Source of the DNA: Ampelocalamus luodianensis
Lineage: Eukaryota; Streptophyta; Magnoliopsida; Poales; Poaceae
Assembly (NCBI GenBank): GCA_036346255.1
Contig: JAYEVH010000228.1
Location: forward strand, 62,001-126,000
Length of the DNA: 64,000 bases
Direction of reading: 5' to 3'
Each line of letters starts with the position of its first letter. The stretch's first letter is position 1. A program made the translations under genes and the position numbers. Below are positions 46,640 through 56,738 of the stretch, piece after piece. The notes below the pieces were generated by a model. It had not been told where the DNA came from. It made no database searches and was given only the letters and a program-made list of their open reading frames with translations.

Positions 46640-47200
46640 GCCTTCCCCTTCCCCTTGTCGCGGGACTGTCAATGTCGGGCTGGTATGTCGAAGTCGTCCA
46701 TGTCCTGTGATTCCATGATGTAAGTGCACTATATAGTGAAAATCGTTAGAAGGATGTTAATTCTTCATATCTCACGTCGTCGATACGGATTAGGCCCGGG
46801 CGACCTGAGATGCTGTGGCGGGCAGGCTCAGCCAGACGAGCCTTTCCTTTCCCTTGTCACGGGACTGTCCACCTCGAGCTGGTATGTCGAAGTCGTCCAT
46901 GTCCTGCGATTCCATGATATAAGTGCATCGTATAGTGAAAAACGTAAGAAGGATGTAAATTCTTCATAACTTACGTCGTGGATACGGATTACGCCTGGGT
47001 GACCAGATAAGCTATGACGGCCGGGCTCAGCTTCATGATCCTTTCCCTTGCCCTTGTCGCGGGACTGTCCACGTCGGGTTAGTATGCGAAGTCGTCCATG
47101 TCCTGCGATTGTATGATGTAAGTACACCGTACAGTGAAAAACGTAATAAGGATGTAAATTCTTCATAACTCACATCGTCGATATGGATTACGACCGGACG
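46640..47200. repeat. three-copy tandem repeat, about 190 bp period
   Basis: Copies each contain CGGGACTGTC, AAGTCGTCCATGTCCTG, a GTGAAAA.CGT.AGAAGGATGT block and AATTCTTCATA. The first copies start near 46660, 46855 and 47053. No protein is inferred from the frames here. Confidence 0.8.
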
Positions 47201-47440
47201 AGTACTGGGCTCCTTCGGAAAAGCCATGTCGTACATCTCCGGGCCGTCGATCCACTGAAAGAAGTGGCAGTGCATCTCAGGCTGCCATTACGTGGGGATG
47301 ATGTTAAAAATTTAAGGAATTGAACATTGAGAAAAATCGATGTGCGCGAAAGAAACGCTTACGAGGTGGTGCCCGCACGTGTATGCGCCGAGCGGTGGTG
47401 TGTGGGTTTGTGGATTGAATGATCTCTGCATGTTCACCAC

Positions 47441-47455
47441 ACACACACACACACT
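47441..47455. repeat. (CA)n microsatellite
   Basis: A short run of CA dinucleotides within the MULE, left of the 31-bp array. Confidence 0.85.
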
Positions 47456-47778
47456 ACGGGATTGGAAAACGTGGTGGTACTTGAGCATCTTTCATTGTTC
47501 GATCTGGGTATCGTAGATGTTTCCTCTTCTGCGCAAGTCACTTGCGCTTCTGCAACATCTTCGCGTAGAAGTTTGTCGAAGAGTCCATAGCTAGGTATCT
47601 GTTGTGTAGTGTTGGGTTTGGTTGAACCCCGTTTTATAAGCCCCATGGTTGGCATGGTGTGGTTAATTTCATGCAGAGTTGTGTCTTTTAGTTCTGAAAA
47701 GGTGGCGAGGCGGTCAGTGTTGTCTAGTCGATCTAAAAAGCATAACCCTTAACCTAAACCCTAAACTGCGCAAAGCTG

Positions 47779-48151
47779 TCTCCTTTGGTCTTATCACTGC
47801 GCAAGGATGTCTCCTTTGGTCTTATCACTGCGCAAAGCTGCCCCGTGTGGTCTTGTCACTGCGTAAGGCTGTCTCCTTTGGTCTTATCACTGCGCAAAGC
47901 TGCCCTGTGTGGTCTTGTCACTACGCAAAGCTGTCTCCTTTAGTCTTATCACTGCGCAAAGCTGCCCCATGTGGTCTTGTCACTACGCAAAGCTGGTCCG
48001 TGTGGTCATGTCACTACGCAAGGCTGTCTCCTTTGGTCTTGTCACTGTGCAAAGCTGCCTCGTTTGGTCCTATCACTACGCAAAGCTGCCCTATCTGATC
48101 TTGTCAGTGCGCAAGGTTGTCTCTTTCAGTGTTGTCACTGCGCAAAGCTGG
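47779..48151. repeat. 31-bp minisatellite, 12 units
   Basis: Twelve units of 31 bp, each ending ACTGCGCAAAGCTG or a close variant. Unit beginnings tend to alternate between TCTCCTTTGGTCTTATC and CCCCGTGTGGTCTTGTC, suggesting a 62-bp higher-order unit in the first half. Because 31 is not a multiple of three, the long open frames crossing it are repeat artefacts. Confidence 0.92.
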
Positions 48152-48343
48152 CCAGCGGGCTATAAAATGCACACCCCACGCTCCGAAAGTAGGACCACTG
48201 GACCCTCCAAACCGTAGGAAGAAAAACCTTCTCCGTCGTACAGTTACATACCATGGCAGACGAAGCAATGGGACCATTCCAACCGGGGTCGCCGAAGCAA
48301 GACCTTCCTCGAAAGGAGGAGGACTTGGGCCTAACTACCGGTT

Positions 48344-48862
48344 GATGCCGAACAAGCGTGCTCAACGGTATGGCGAAATGCGGACACGAGGAGGATGTTG
48401 TTGTGCAGTCTTGGGCGGCCCTTTCGATGGCGGACGATGTTTCTTCCGATGCCCACACTGCAGGGTACAATTAGTAAGTTGTTTGCTTTATGTTACTACT
48501 AATAGAGCCTCCATGTTAACTCTCCTTTCTAGCAGATGGTGAAATGCGACTTTGTCCGCTGGATCGATCCTCCCCATGAACGACATATTGCGATGTACCT
48601 GGATAGATTGTGGAACCAAATCTTTGAGTTGGAGGCGCGGATTGACGATCTCAATGAGCGAAACGATGACCTCCGCCAACAGATGCAGCGCGAGAGGGGC
48701 AACGAGGAGGTCGTGAACATAGGAAGTTCATATGATCCCACATGCTGCTGCGCGAACCCTAGTTGTATATGTGCGTGCCACTACAACGACGGCCAGCCAC
48801 GTCCGAGGCGCCCCCCTGTACAACACTCTATGTGGGTAGCGCGGGGCACCTTCTACCATTAG
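48344..48862 (+). CDS. GRF-zinc-finger-like protein carried by the MULE
   Basis: Two exons: about 48344-48473 and 48536-48862, joined across a 62-bp intron (CAATTA/GTAAGT to TTCTAGCAG). The spliced frame reads RGGCCCAVLGGPFDGGRCFF, then RCPHCRVQLMVKCDFVRWID. This matches the GRF-type zinc finger pattern (Cys-rich start, GR-FF-CP, then C-F--WID). A coiled-coil segment follows (LDRLWNQIFELEARIDDLNE) and a Cys-rich tail. GRF modules bind single-stranded nucleic acid in other proteins. The start is unsure: the ATG at 48344 is in frame, and an upstream ATG at 48253 is out of frame, perhaps by an indel. Confidence 0.6.
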
Positions 48863-49034
48863 GCACGACCGGAGAAACTTGTATCTCGGTACTTTCCCCT
48901 TCTGTACGCAATTATTTTCAATCTCTTAAAGCATGTAACTGAATGGTCGACGCGTCATCTACTGAACTGTTTCATTGATGTGTCGTGTGCATTAAGCTAT
49001 AGGCGTCGATATGCATTGATCAAACATATATTTT

Positions 49035-49256
49035 ACAAACGAGTCAGGGTTATCAAGTCGATCTAAAAAGCCTAAACCCTGAAACCTAAACCTAAACAAC
49101 GACACGTAGAATAAGGATGTTTTTAGATAAACCTAAACCTAAAAACCTACGACCTGAAACCTACAAACCTAAACCTAAACTCTGAAACCCTGAGACCTAA
49201 ACCTAAAAACCTAAACCTAAACCCTGAGACCTAAACCTAAAAACCTAAACCTAAAT
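49035..49256. repeat. telomere-like (CCTAAA)-rich tract inside the MULE
   Basis: A degenerate run of AAACCTAAACCTAAA-type words, with CCCTGAAACC variants, resembles the plant telomere repeat CCCTAAA without being perfect. A short similar piece (CCTAAACCCTAAAC) lies at 47752. Confidence 0.8.
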
Positions 49257-49257
49257 T

Positions 49258-49830
49258 ACTGCCACGCCAGTATTCACGGCGTGACACTATTGTTGTCACG
49301 CCAAATTGCTGAACATTCCAGAGGCAATGCGGAGAAGGTCTTTCGATCTGGTGCTAAGTCCTGTCACGCCATTCATCCCGGCGTGACAGGACCATACTGC
49401 CATGCCAGTATTCACGCTGTGGCACTATTGTTGTCACGCCAAATTTCTAAACATTCCAGAGGTGATGTGGGAAAGGTCTTTCGATCTAGTGCTAAGTCCT
49501 GTCACGCCATTCATCCTGGCGTGACAGGACCATACTGCCACACTAGTATTCACGGCGTGGCACTATTGTTGTCACGCCAAATTTCTGAACATTCCAGAGG
49601 CGATGCGGAAAGGTCTTTCGATGCGGTGCTAAGTCCTATCACACCATTCATTCGGCGTGAGCGGGACCATACGCCACGCATATTCGCGGTGTGGCACTAT
49701 TTTTGTCACGCCAAATTGCTGAACATTCCGAGGCGATGCGGAAAAAGCTTTCGATCGGTGCTAAGTCTCTGTCATGCTATTCATCCCAAAGATGATGCTA
49801 TCTGCCACGCCCGATATAAGTGGCGTGGCA
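49258..49830. repeat. four-copy tandem repeat with GTCACGCC palindromes
   Basis: A unit of about 130-140 bp repeats four times. Each unit contains TATTGTTGTCACGCCAAAT, CTGAACATTCCAGAGG, AGGTCTTTCGAT and the palindrome-like GTCACGCCATTCATCC/GGCGTGAC. The GTCACGCC core is the same word that builds the TIRs. Confidence 0.88.
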
Positions 49831-50059
49831 GTAGGAACTAATGCTCAAAGAATGATTTGAGTTCATTCAATCGACATTCCAACAATCATTCAAACATGTA
49901 AAGCAAGAATCATCCATCAAGCATGTAATTTAATAAAACATTCAACATCCGTCAACTCAGAAATTTCTTTCGAACATAGCCATACAAAGTTTCTTTCCAG
50001 AAGTCATTTGGATTCATTCAAAATGAACTCTACAGACATGCATACACACATTCATTTCA

Positions 50060-52563
50060 TCACTTGCGCTTTCGGCGCGCATCCGACCCCGGTGTGAACC
50101 TCGCTGGTGGGTGTTGGCCTCGAGTGCCCTCGATAATGTTTGCGGAACTAATGTCCGTGCGATCACGCCGTTTACGGTGTCGTGGCATGGCCTGAGTCGA
50201 CTGCGTAGGGGACGGTGCACCATCCAGATCCGCGAGGTCCATCTCGTCGTGCAACGTAGCATTGACGTCATCCTCGTCTGCACCACCCTCCTCGTCCTCG
50301 CCGGCCTCGTCGTCGTCCTCCGGGTCGGGCGAAGCGGATGTGGTCGCTCGCGATGTTGTAGCGCGCGAGGACCACTCCAAGCCGGGGTAGGCTGCACGAC
50401 TTCTCCCGCCGCCGTCGCGCAATTCATTTTTGCGGCCAATCGCCGGCATCGACGGCGAACCATCTACAAGGTTAACCAGCAAAATATATTGAAGTTTAAA
50501 AGGTCAGCATGAAAAACCCTATCCATGAGATCATAAATGTAAAAATATACAGGAGGTCTCGAAGAAAGCTTATGACCAATTATTATCATGAAGTTACATC
50601 ATCAAGTAAAATCTAAGATATTTATGATGTGATGCAAACTATAAGGTGTGAAAATGTTACCTCCGCAAAATCCCTCAAGCGCTGGAAGCTCCCCTCTGAA
50701 CCCTCGGGTAGCTTAAGGGGCCTCGCTGGCCTCGTTGCATATGCGTGTGAGCTGCGTTCCCTACAAAATGGCCATACAAACTAAATTAGTTTGATGTGAG
50801 TGACTTTGCAAAATAGTAGCGGGATGAAATATACTCACGTAATAGGCGTTGATGGGGGCCCTCTCCGGCTGCGTTCCCGTCCGTGTGAACTCGTCATAGT
50901 CGTCCACAAGCCACTCCTCAGAAGAGTCCCCCTCCGCTATGTCCACATCGGTCATGGCCGGTCGCAGCCGGAGGCGCGCGACGTCGTGGAGCCACTGGAG
51001 GTATCGAACGAACTGAGCCTTCTGATGGATCGGCGGTGCGTCCTAGCTCCGATTCGCCCGGTCTGCCCACTGCGACAAGTAGGCATGGTGATAGGCGGCC
51101 CAGTCGGTGTGGCGATACCTCCGCCTTCGGTTCATCCTGCCACATCCATAATGTAATAGTTAGCATTTAAAGCACTACGGAAGCGACAAAGGAATCGTGG
51201 TAGGTACCCTTACCCGTGAAGATTCAGATCGGTCGAGAACACCATTGGCGGGGTGGCCTGCAGCTTCCCAAACTGCCTCATGACCCGATAGGGCAAGTGG
51301 TACTCCACCGCATGGAAGAAGACCAGCGGTGAGAGCATCATCCACAAGGTGTTGTCCTGCTCGCACATTGGGTTTAGCTCCATTTCGACGACCTCGCTGC
51401 GCGTGTATGGCAACCACGTGACCTGGACCAGATGTATAAAACTGTAGCGATAAAATCATAGTTTGAATAGATACGAGGTATGTACCTGGTCTTGTGTGAT
51501 GACGTCGAACTCGTTTGTATACGTGATGTACCGCGACCTCGGACGCCCAGTAGGTGCAACGATGGAGCTCCAAAGGTATGTTGCCGTCAGTCCAGATGCA
51601 GGGTCCTGAAGGGGCCATCCCTGCAAGGAGATACATTTCAGTTGCATTTATGGTAGAAGGTGACAGCTATGACGAATGGAATGAATACTTACTTGTATGG
51701 GAGTACGAGTGGGCCGACCTACAGGGAAACGCTCCCATATCCATACCTGCAGGAGGTATGTGCATCCGCCCAAGTTGCCGTCCGCACTCCTTGATCAGCA
51801 CGCGTCGCACAAATGCTGATACAGACATGCCAGTGTTGCGGATCCCAACTGTAGGTCCCTGCCGTCGCAAAATTTGCCAAAATCGTCAAGTAAATCCAGG
51901 AGACGGCGTTACCTGTACCATCCGGGAAAAGGAAGGAGCCGAGCAGATGCCAAATCCATGCCCGTGCGAAGCGGCGCACCGTGTCGTCATCTGCGTTCGG
52001 CGGGCACATGTTGAAGTGCATACGCAGCCAGGAGGAAAGCACCGCGGATGGGCGGTTGTCCCTCGTGTCGGCAGGTGGGTCCTCCGGTCGAACTCAAGCC
52101 CTTTGTCCCACGGTCTCGCCAACCCCCTGTTGATGTCCCGGACATGCCACCGTCTATGGGGAGGCCAAGAATCATGGCGGCGTCTGGGCGTGATGGCCAT
52201 CTCACCGAAGGTAGGTGGAAGGTGTGAGTCTCGGCGCCACCGGTCAACGATCGCGATAGCGCGGCACCGTCCATACGGGGGAGCCCGTTTATCACTGTCC
52301 GTGCCAAAGCTAGTAGACCAGCTTGGCACACGTGTGGCTCGTACCGCTCATCCCAATGTAGAGGGGTGTGGACGCGTGGCGGCGGTAGATACTGCATGAC
52401 AGAGATGCAAATGAATGAGTAAAACAAGAACATGGTAAACAAGTTGGAAGCATGACCGAATAATCGAGACTAGTCTCACCACACCCTCGTCGGCTATGCG
52501 GTGCGAACGGTGGTCGTCATCGTATTCCGTCAGGAGCAAGGCGTACTATGCATGCTGCGGCAT
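50060..52563 (-). pseudogene. plant mobile domain (PMD) gene carried by the MULE
   Basis: On the minus strand the first exon reads MPQHA, then TAG, then YALLLTEYDDDHRSHRIADE. The next exon begins YLPPPRVHTPLHWDERYEPH and, across three frames, gives RWRRDSHLPPTFGEMAIT, AAMILGLPIDG and RRFARAWIWHLLGSFLFPD. Later exons include RSEVVEMELNPMCEQDNTLW (51390-51330) and the tail VDDYDEFTRTGTQPE (about 50900), with an acidic C-terminal exon ending SDARRKRK at 50063. TF..GEM..T...A.ILGLP..G is the hallmark of the PMD family, found in plant transposons and in MAIN-type host genes. A premature TAG at codon 6 and several frameshifts make it a probable pseudogene. Confidence 0.75.
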
Positions 52564-52686
52564 CCTGCATTACAAGATATGATTTTTGTAAGGTAACATG
52601 ATGTATAAAACATTATATAAAATGCAAATGAGCGACCTGTACCAATAAAAAACAATAAGTTTCGCATAACAACAATAATGATTACC

Positions 52687-55343
52687 TCACAGGGGCCTTA
52701 CCCTACGCGGCTGGGAATCTGCGGTCACGTGCTTTCCCATGGTGTGTCCGTGCTGGTGACACTCTGAGCACCTGTTGCTTATAGTGGCGTCGTCAAAGTC
52801 CCCAAGACAGTACATGTCCTTACCGTCTTGCTATGAGAGGTCCATGTCATTACGAAGCCTCTTGCTCTTCCTTCGACCGCGTCGCGTACTCATCATATTT
52901 TTGTCGGGAATGTATTCCTCCCCAACGTACGGTGGCCAATGCGACGGATCAAGGTAAGACTCGAATCTTTTTCCCCAAGTCCTCAACGTGGCTGCCTTTG
53001 AGAATTCTTCTGCAATGAACGTGTCAGAAAGGTAACTTACGCCACGCACGCGACAGGCGATGACGACGTGAGAGCATGGGACATGTAACAACGTTAGGAC
53101 CATGCAAGTGCAGTTCCCCACTGTCAGGTTGACCTATGGTTTCGGCCACCATAACGCTCGCCCCCTATCGATGTGCCCCCGGTTGCCCTGACGGCGTATA
53201 TGTGCAAAGTGGGATCGTATTCTTCCACTTCTTGATTGCATGACTCTGCCTCGGTGATAGCAAGGTGCTTGGTAGTTGCCGCACCCCAACGGTGCCCGGC
53301 GTTGTGCGCATCCTCGCTGCGAGTCCACCGATCCACAAAGTATGAGTTGGTCTTCCGAAATGAGTACTCCAAGATAGCCGAAACTGGCATAGCACGGATG
53401 CCCTTAATAACGTTGTTGAACACTTCCGAGATGTTCGTTGTCATCATGCCATATCGACAGCCACCTTCATCGTACGCATGTGCCCACTTCTTCTTGTGCT
53501 GCAAAATCTCGTCCAACCACTTATTACCTCGTTCGTTGGTCAGTCCCCTAAGCTCCATCAACTTTACCTCGAAGTCCCTCTTCTCTAAACATCCGCACAA
53601 CAGCTTGAACTTTTTTGTGAGATCTTCCCTACTGCATTTCTTATAGAAATTTGCAGCTAAGTGACGTATGCACCACCTATGCAGCATATCCGGGTGTCTG
53701 TCTAGTCTGCTCTTAACAGCGTTCAGAATCCCACGGTGCCTGTCCGAGACGATGCAAACAACCCGTCCAGGCCCAACGAGGCGTAGACGAACTAAATCCA
53801 TGAACCATCCCCAGCTCTTATTGTTCTCACCCTCATCGGTCACGAATGCTAATGGAATCGGTGGTCCTCGCATCAATACTAATGGCGAGCATCAACACAC
53901 CATGGTACTTCCCGGTAAGAAACGTGGCGTCAACTGATATGACAGGCCTGCAATGCTTGAAGGCTTCTATGCATTGCCCAAAGGACCAGTACACCCTCAC
54001 AAGGACATGTTTCATAACCGCTCCATCGCGATCCATTTGATTGTCGTGCCAAGGATAAAACTCCATGCCTGGATTCTTGGCCTGCATAGCGGTTAGGATT
54101 CGAGGAAGGAACCCATAAGCCTCCTTCCAATCACCCCACAGTAAACTGCATCGCTCTCTGCTTGGCCCTCCATGCTTTCCCATACTTCACGCGGTACTTA
54201 ATGAACCCAAATATAACCTCAATGAGGGTGGCGATGGTCACATCAGGATCGACACCCACAACCCCGATAATGCGTCTTGCAATGAAATTAGCGGTCGCCT
54301 GAAGGTGCTCCCCCGACACTCGAGCAGTCCCACAAGAGTGAGGCAGCCTCACGTTCGCAATTTTCCATTACTTGTCCCTAGTTTTGCAGCCCCATACCTT
54401 CCATCCGCATCCCTTTCGCACCTCACGATGTACCTCTTGTTCACATCGGAGTGTGTCACTCTGAACAGACGATGGTGCTTTGAGTATTCTTGCGGCCAAA
54501 CCTTCATGTCCTCCAAGGTTGGAAACAACATGTTCTTACGTATTATGTCGGTCTCTAGGTCCGCAATGCCATTCTGCTCTTCAACCCATTAGCACAAACC
54601 GCCTTATCACCATATCCGACATCATCGAATGCATGCACCAACGGGACCTCACCCATAACATCTGAAGAACCGCCCTTCCTCGAGAGGAGAAAAGCGGTGT
54701 GGTAGCCTCATTTTCAATTGAGCTCCATCCTTCGTCGGAATCCACTTCACGGGTTGTTCCATCGCGAAACAACTCCTCCTCAAGCTCGTTGTTCATTCTG
54801 GCGCCATTAAAATCAATCACGGGGTTAATAACATGTTGCGGGAAGAAAGCAGCGGATCCACCGATAAAGCGTGGCCAAGGTTGGTAGGACTGATGCTAAC
54901 GAATTCAACCGAAGGTTGCTCCTCCATTGGGGGGCCTCCCGAATTATGGACATCAAGGTCTAGTTCCTCCGTGTTGCCATTCACCACATCCAAATTGTCT
55001 GGCAAATCCTCAACAACATTGATTGTTCTCTCCACCGCCACTTCTAACGAGCAGACCTAGGATGCGAGTACAAGATCCTTGTATGTGTCCCAATCATCGT
55101 CGGACAAGATTGGCACCAAACAGGCGTGCACCTTACAACCCACACCAGCATCATATCACCCCGCTGTCCGACAACGACCCCAGGCTCATCCCATCCAAAT
55201 GTCGACTTAATCCTACTCAGAAGAGTTTGAAAGTCCGGTGATTCGCAAAATAAAAGAACGGTAACTTGCATGCCACTAAAGTCAACATCACTACCCGTTT
55301 GGCTAATCGGTCCACCGGTAAATACACATACAACTTTATCCAT
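52687..55343 (-). pseudogene. mudrA-type MULE transposase, frameshifted
   Basis: Reading the minus strand from ATG at 55343: MDKVVCVFTGGPI; an acidic linker (VEDLPDNLDVVNGN); the MuDR N-terminal domain (KVWPQEYSKHHRLFRVTHSD, then RYIVRCERDADG); and the MULE transposase domain. That domain has CRPVISVDATFLTGKYHGVL (first catalytic Asp), VCIVSDRHRGILNAV (second Asp) and TTNISEVFNNVIKGIRAMPV (Glu region). A SWIM zinc finger follows (NCTCMVLTLLHVPCSHVVIA) and a final zinc knuckle RCSECHQHGHTMGKH. Breaks occur near 55060, 54590, 54350, 54160, 53870 and 53120, plus a TAG at 52831-52833 before the knuckle. Catalytic residues are present but not in one frame. A TATATATAGG box lies near 55455, about 110 bases 5' of the start. 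Confidence 0.9.
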
Positions 55344-55499
55344 CTACATCCAACAAAATATTGCAAAGTCAGTACAGTACCGCTCGGAGTGCTACGAACC
55401 ACTCGTTCGGGAAAACTAAGATGTACAAAAGAGATATGTCATATTTTTTGCCTTCAGCCTATATATAATTTCGTTAATTACACCTGACTAGTTTCATAA

Positions 55500-56449
55500 C
55501 GTTGTGGGTTATTTTAATTATCTGAGAACTCAATTGTTTCTAACCTCGCCCATAAACCTCTCCCCCATAAGCTTTCCCCTCACAAGACACCTTCACAAAG
55601 CCACAACCCACCATTTCATCTCAAACAAACCACAAAAAACAACTAGACAAGGGGAAGACAAAAGGAGCATGAACAACACCAGTGAACGACCACAGCATTC
55701 GTGAACCACTACAACACCTAGCTCTACCATTTCGAGCAAACAACCATACCAACAGAGGTAAACCACCATCCTCATGCCCCACTGCCATTTTGTCTAATAG
55801 GGAATTAACCAATATGAACTAAGCATTTCACCGAGAAGAACACTATCAGTAGCATTATCATTGCCAACCCACGATAACCTACTCTACCATCCACTGCCAT
55901 TTTTGCCCACTCCAAACCACACCTCATAAATCAACCATCACAAAGCAAGGAGGATCAACACAAGTATTCAATACATGAATATGCATATGAGACATCAATG
56001 ACGTCAGGGTATTCACCATACAAGTATTCAATACATGAACGCATTCACCACATGAGTATTCATACCTTACGGGCGGCGGGAACTCGTGAGGAGGTGCGGA
56101 GGAGGAAGCCGGTCGGGGCGGGATGCGGCGCGGGCGTCGGGGCGAGCGAGGCGGACGGGCAGCGGCGTCGGGCAGCAGCGGGTGGAGGAGAGGCCGCGGC
56201 ATTAGGAGGATCGCCACCACGCCGAGGGTGTCGGTGAGAGGCGGCGAAGCGGGCGAGCGGGTGGAGGGGCAGCGGCGGAGGAAGGCCGGCGTCGGGGCAG
56301 CGCGGCGGAGGAGAGGCGGCGTCGGGAGGATGGGCGAGGGCGGAGGCGGCCGGCGGCGGGAGGGGCGCGGCGGCCCAGGAGGCGCGGTGGCGGGAGGTAG
56401 AGAGGCGGCGGGAGGTAGATGGGAATGGGATGAAGATGGGCTGCGCGAA
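55500..56449. other. MULE subterminal region upstream of mudrA
   Basis: AT-rich to 56060 with short direct repeats (TACAAGTATTCAATACATGAA at 55961 and 56019, trimmed here to its shared core), then a very GC-rich 56080-56440 segment up to the right TIR. Open frames on both strands here reflect composition. It is probably the promoter and leader of the minus-strand genes. Confidence 0.4.
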
Positions 56450-56715
56450 AACTTTAAGTTGCCTTTGTCACGCCATGGGATATGGCGTGACAATTCGACA
56501 TTGTCACGCCACCAAAGCGGCGTGACGGATGCCACGCAAGTCCTCCACGGCGCGCGGCCGCGATCGAGGGCATGTTTTGTCACGCCGCTTATGGTGGCGT
56601 GACGATGCGCTTTGGACACGCCCGTGGTGGTGGCGTGACTAAAGGGTCGATTTGAAAATAAAGTTCGCGAGGATTAACTTTAAAATATTAATAAAAAGGA
56701 TTAAACAAAAAATCC
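56450..56715 (-). repeat. right terminal inverted repeat of the MULE
   Basis: The reverse complement of the left TIR, ending in AAAAAATCC at 56715. It carries TTGTCACGCCATGG, TGTCACGCCACCAAAG, TTGTCACGCCGC and GGTGGCGTGAC blocks in mirrored order. Confidence 0.92.
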
Positions 56716-56738
56716 CAACTCAAGAGGTAAGGAGCTAG

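Larger units (their letters stand above)
45168..56715. mobile_element. 11.5-kb Mutator-like element (MULE) in intron 13
   Basis: Terminal inverted repeats of about 270 bp (45168-45437 and 56450-56715) share ATTAATATTTTAAAGTTAAT near the tip and a series of GTCACGCC blocks inward. A perfect 9-bp target duplication, CAACTCAAG, lies at 45159-45167 and 56716-56724, the length expected for Mutator. Inside are a mudrA-type transposase and a PMD gene (both minus strand), a GRF-like ORF (+ strand) and several tandem arrays near the left end. The structure is complete end to end, but its genes carry stops and frameshifts. Confidence 0.95.

Noticed and set aside
47679..48098. Long + strand open frame with repeated LRKAVSFGLITAQSC-like units, which looks like a repeat protein
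   Set aside because: It is produced by the 31-bp minisatellite reading through all three frames. No start context, codon bias or domain.
49281..49841. 186-residue + strand open frame over the GTCACGCC array
   Set aside because: The frame follows the tandem repeat and contains no recognisable domain; the array explains it.
52690..52741. ATG at 52740 (minus strand, MGKHVTADSQPRR) as the start of the PMD gene
   Set aside because: The same frame upstream reads RCSECHQHGHT, so this is the zinc-knuckle end of mudrA; the PMD gene more likely starts at 52563.
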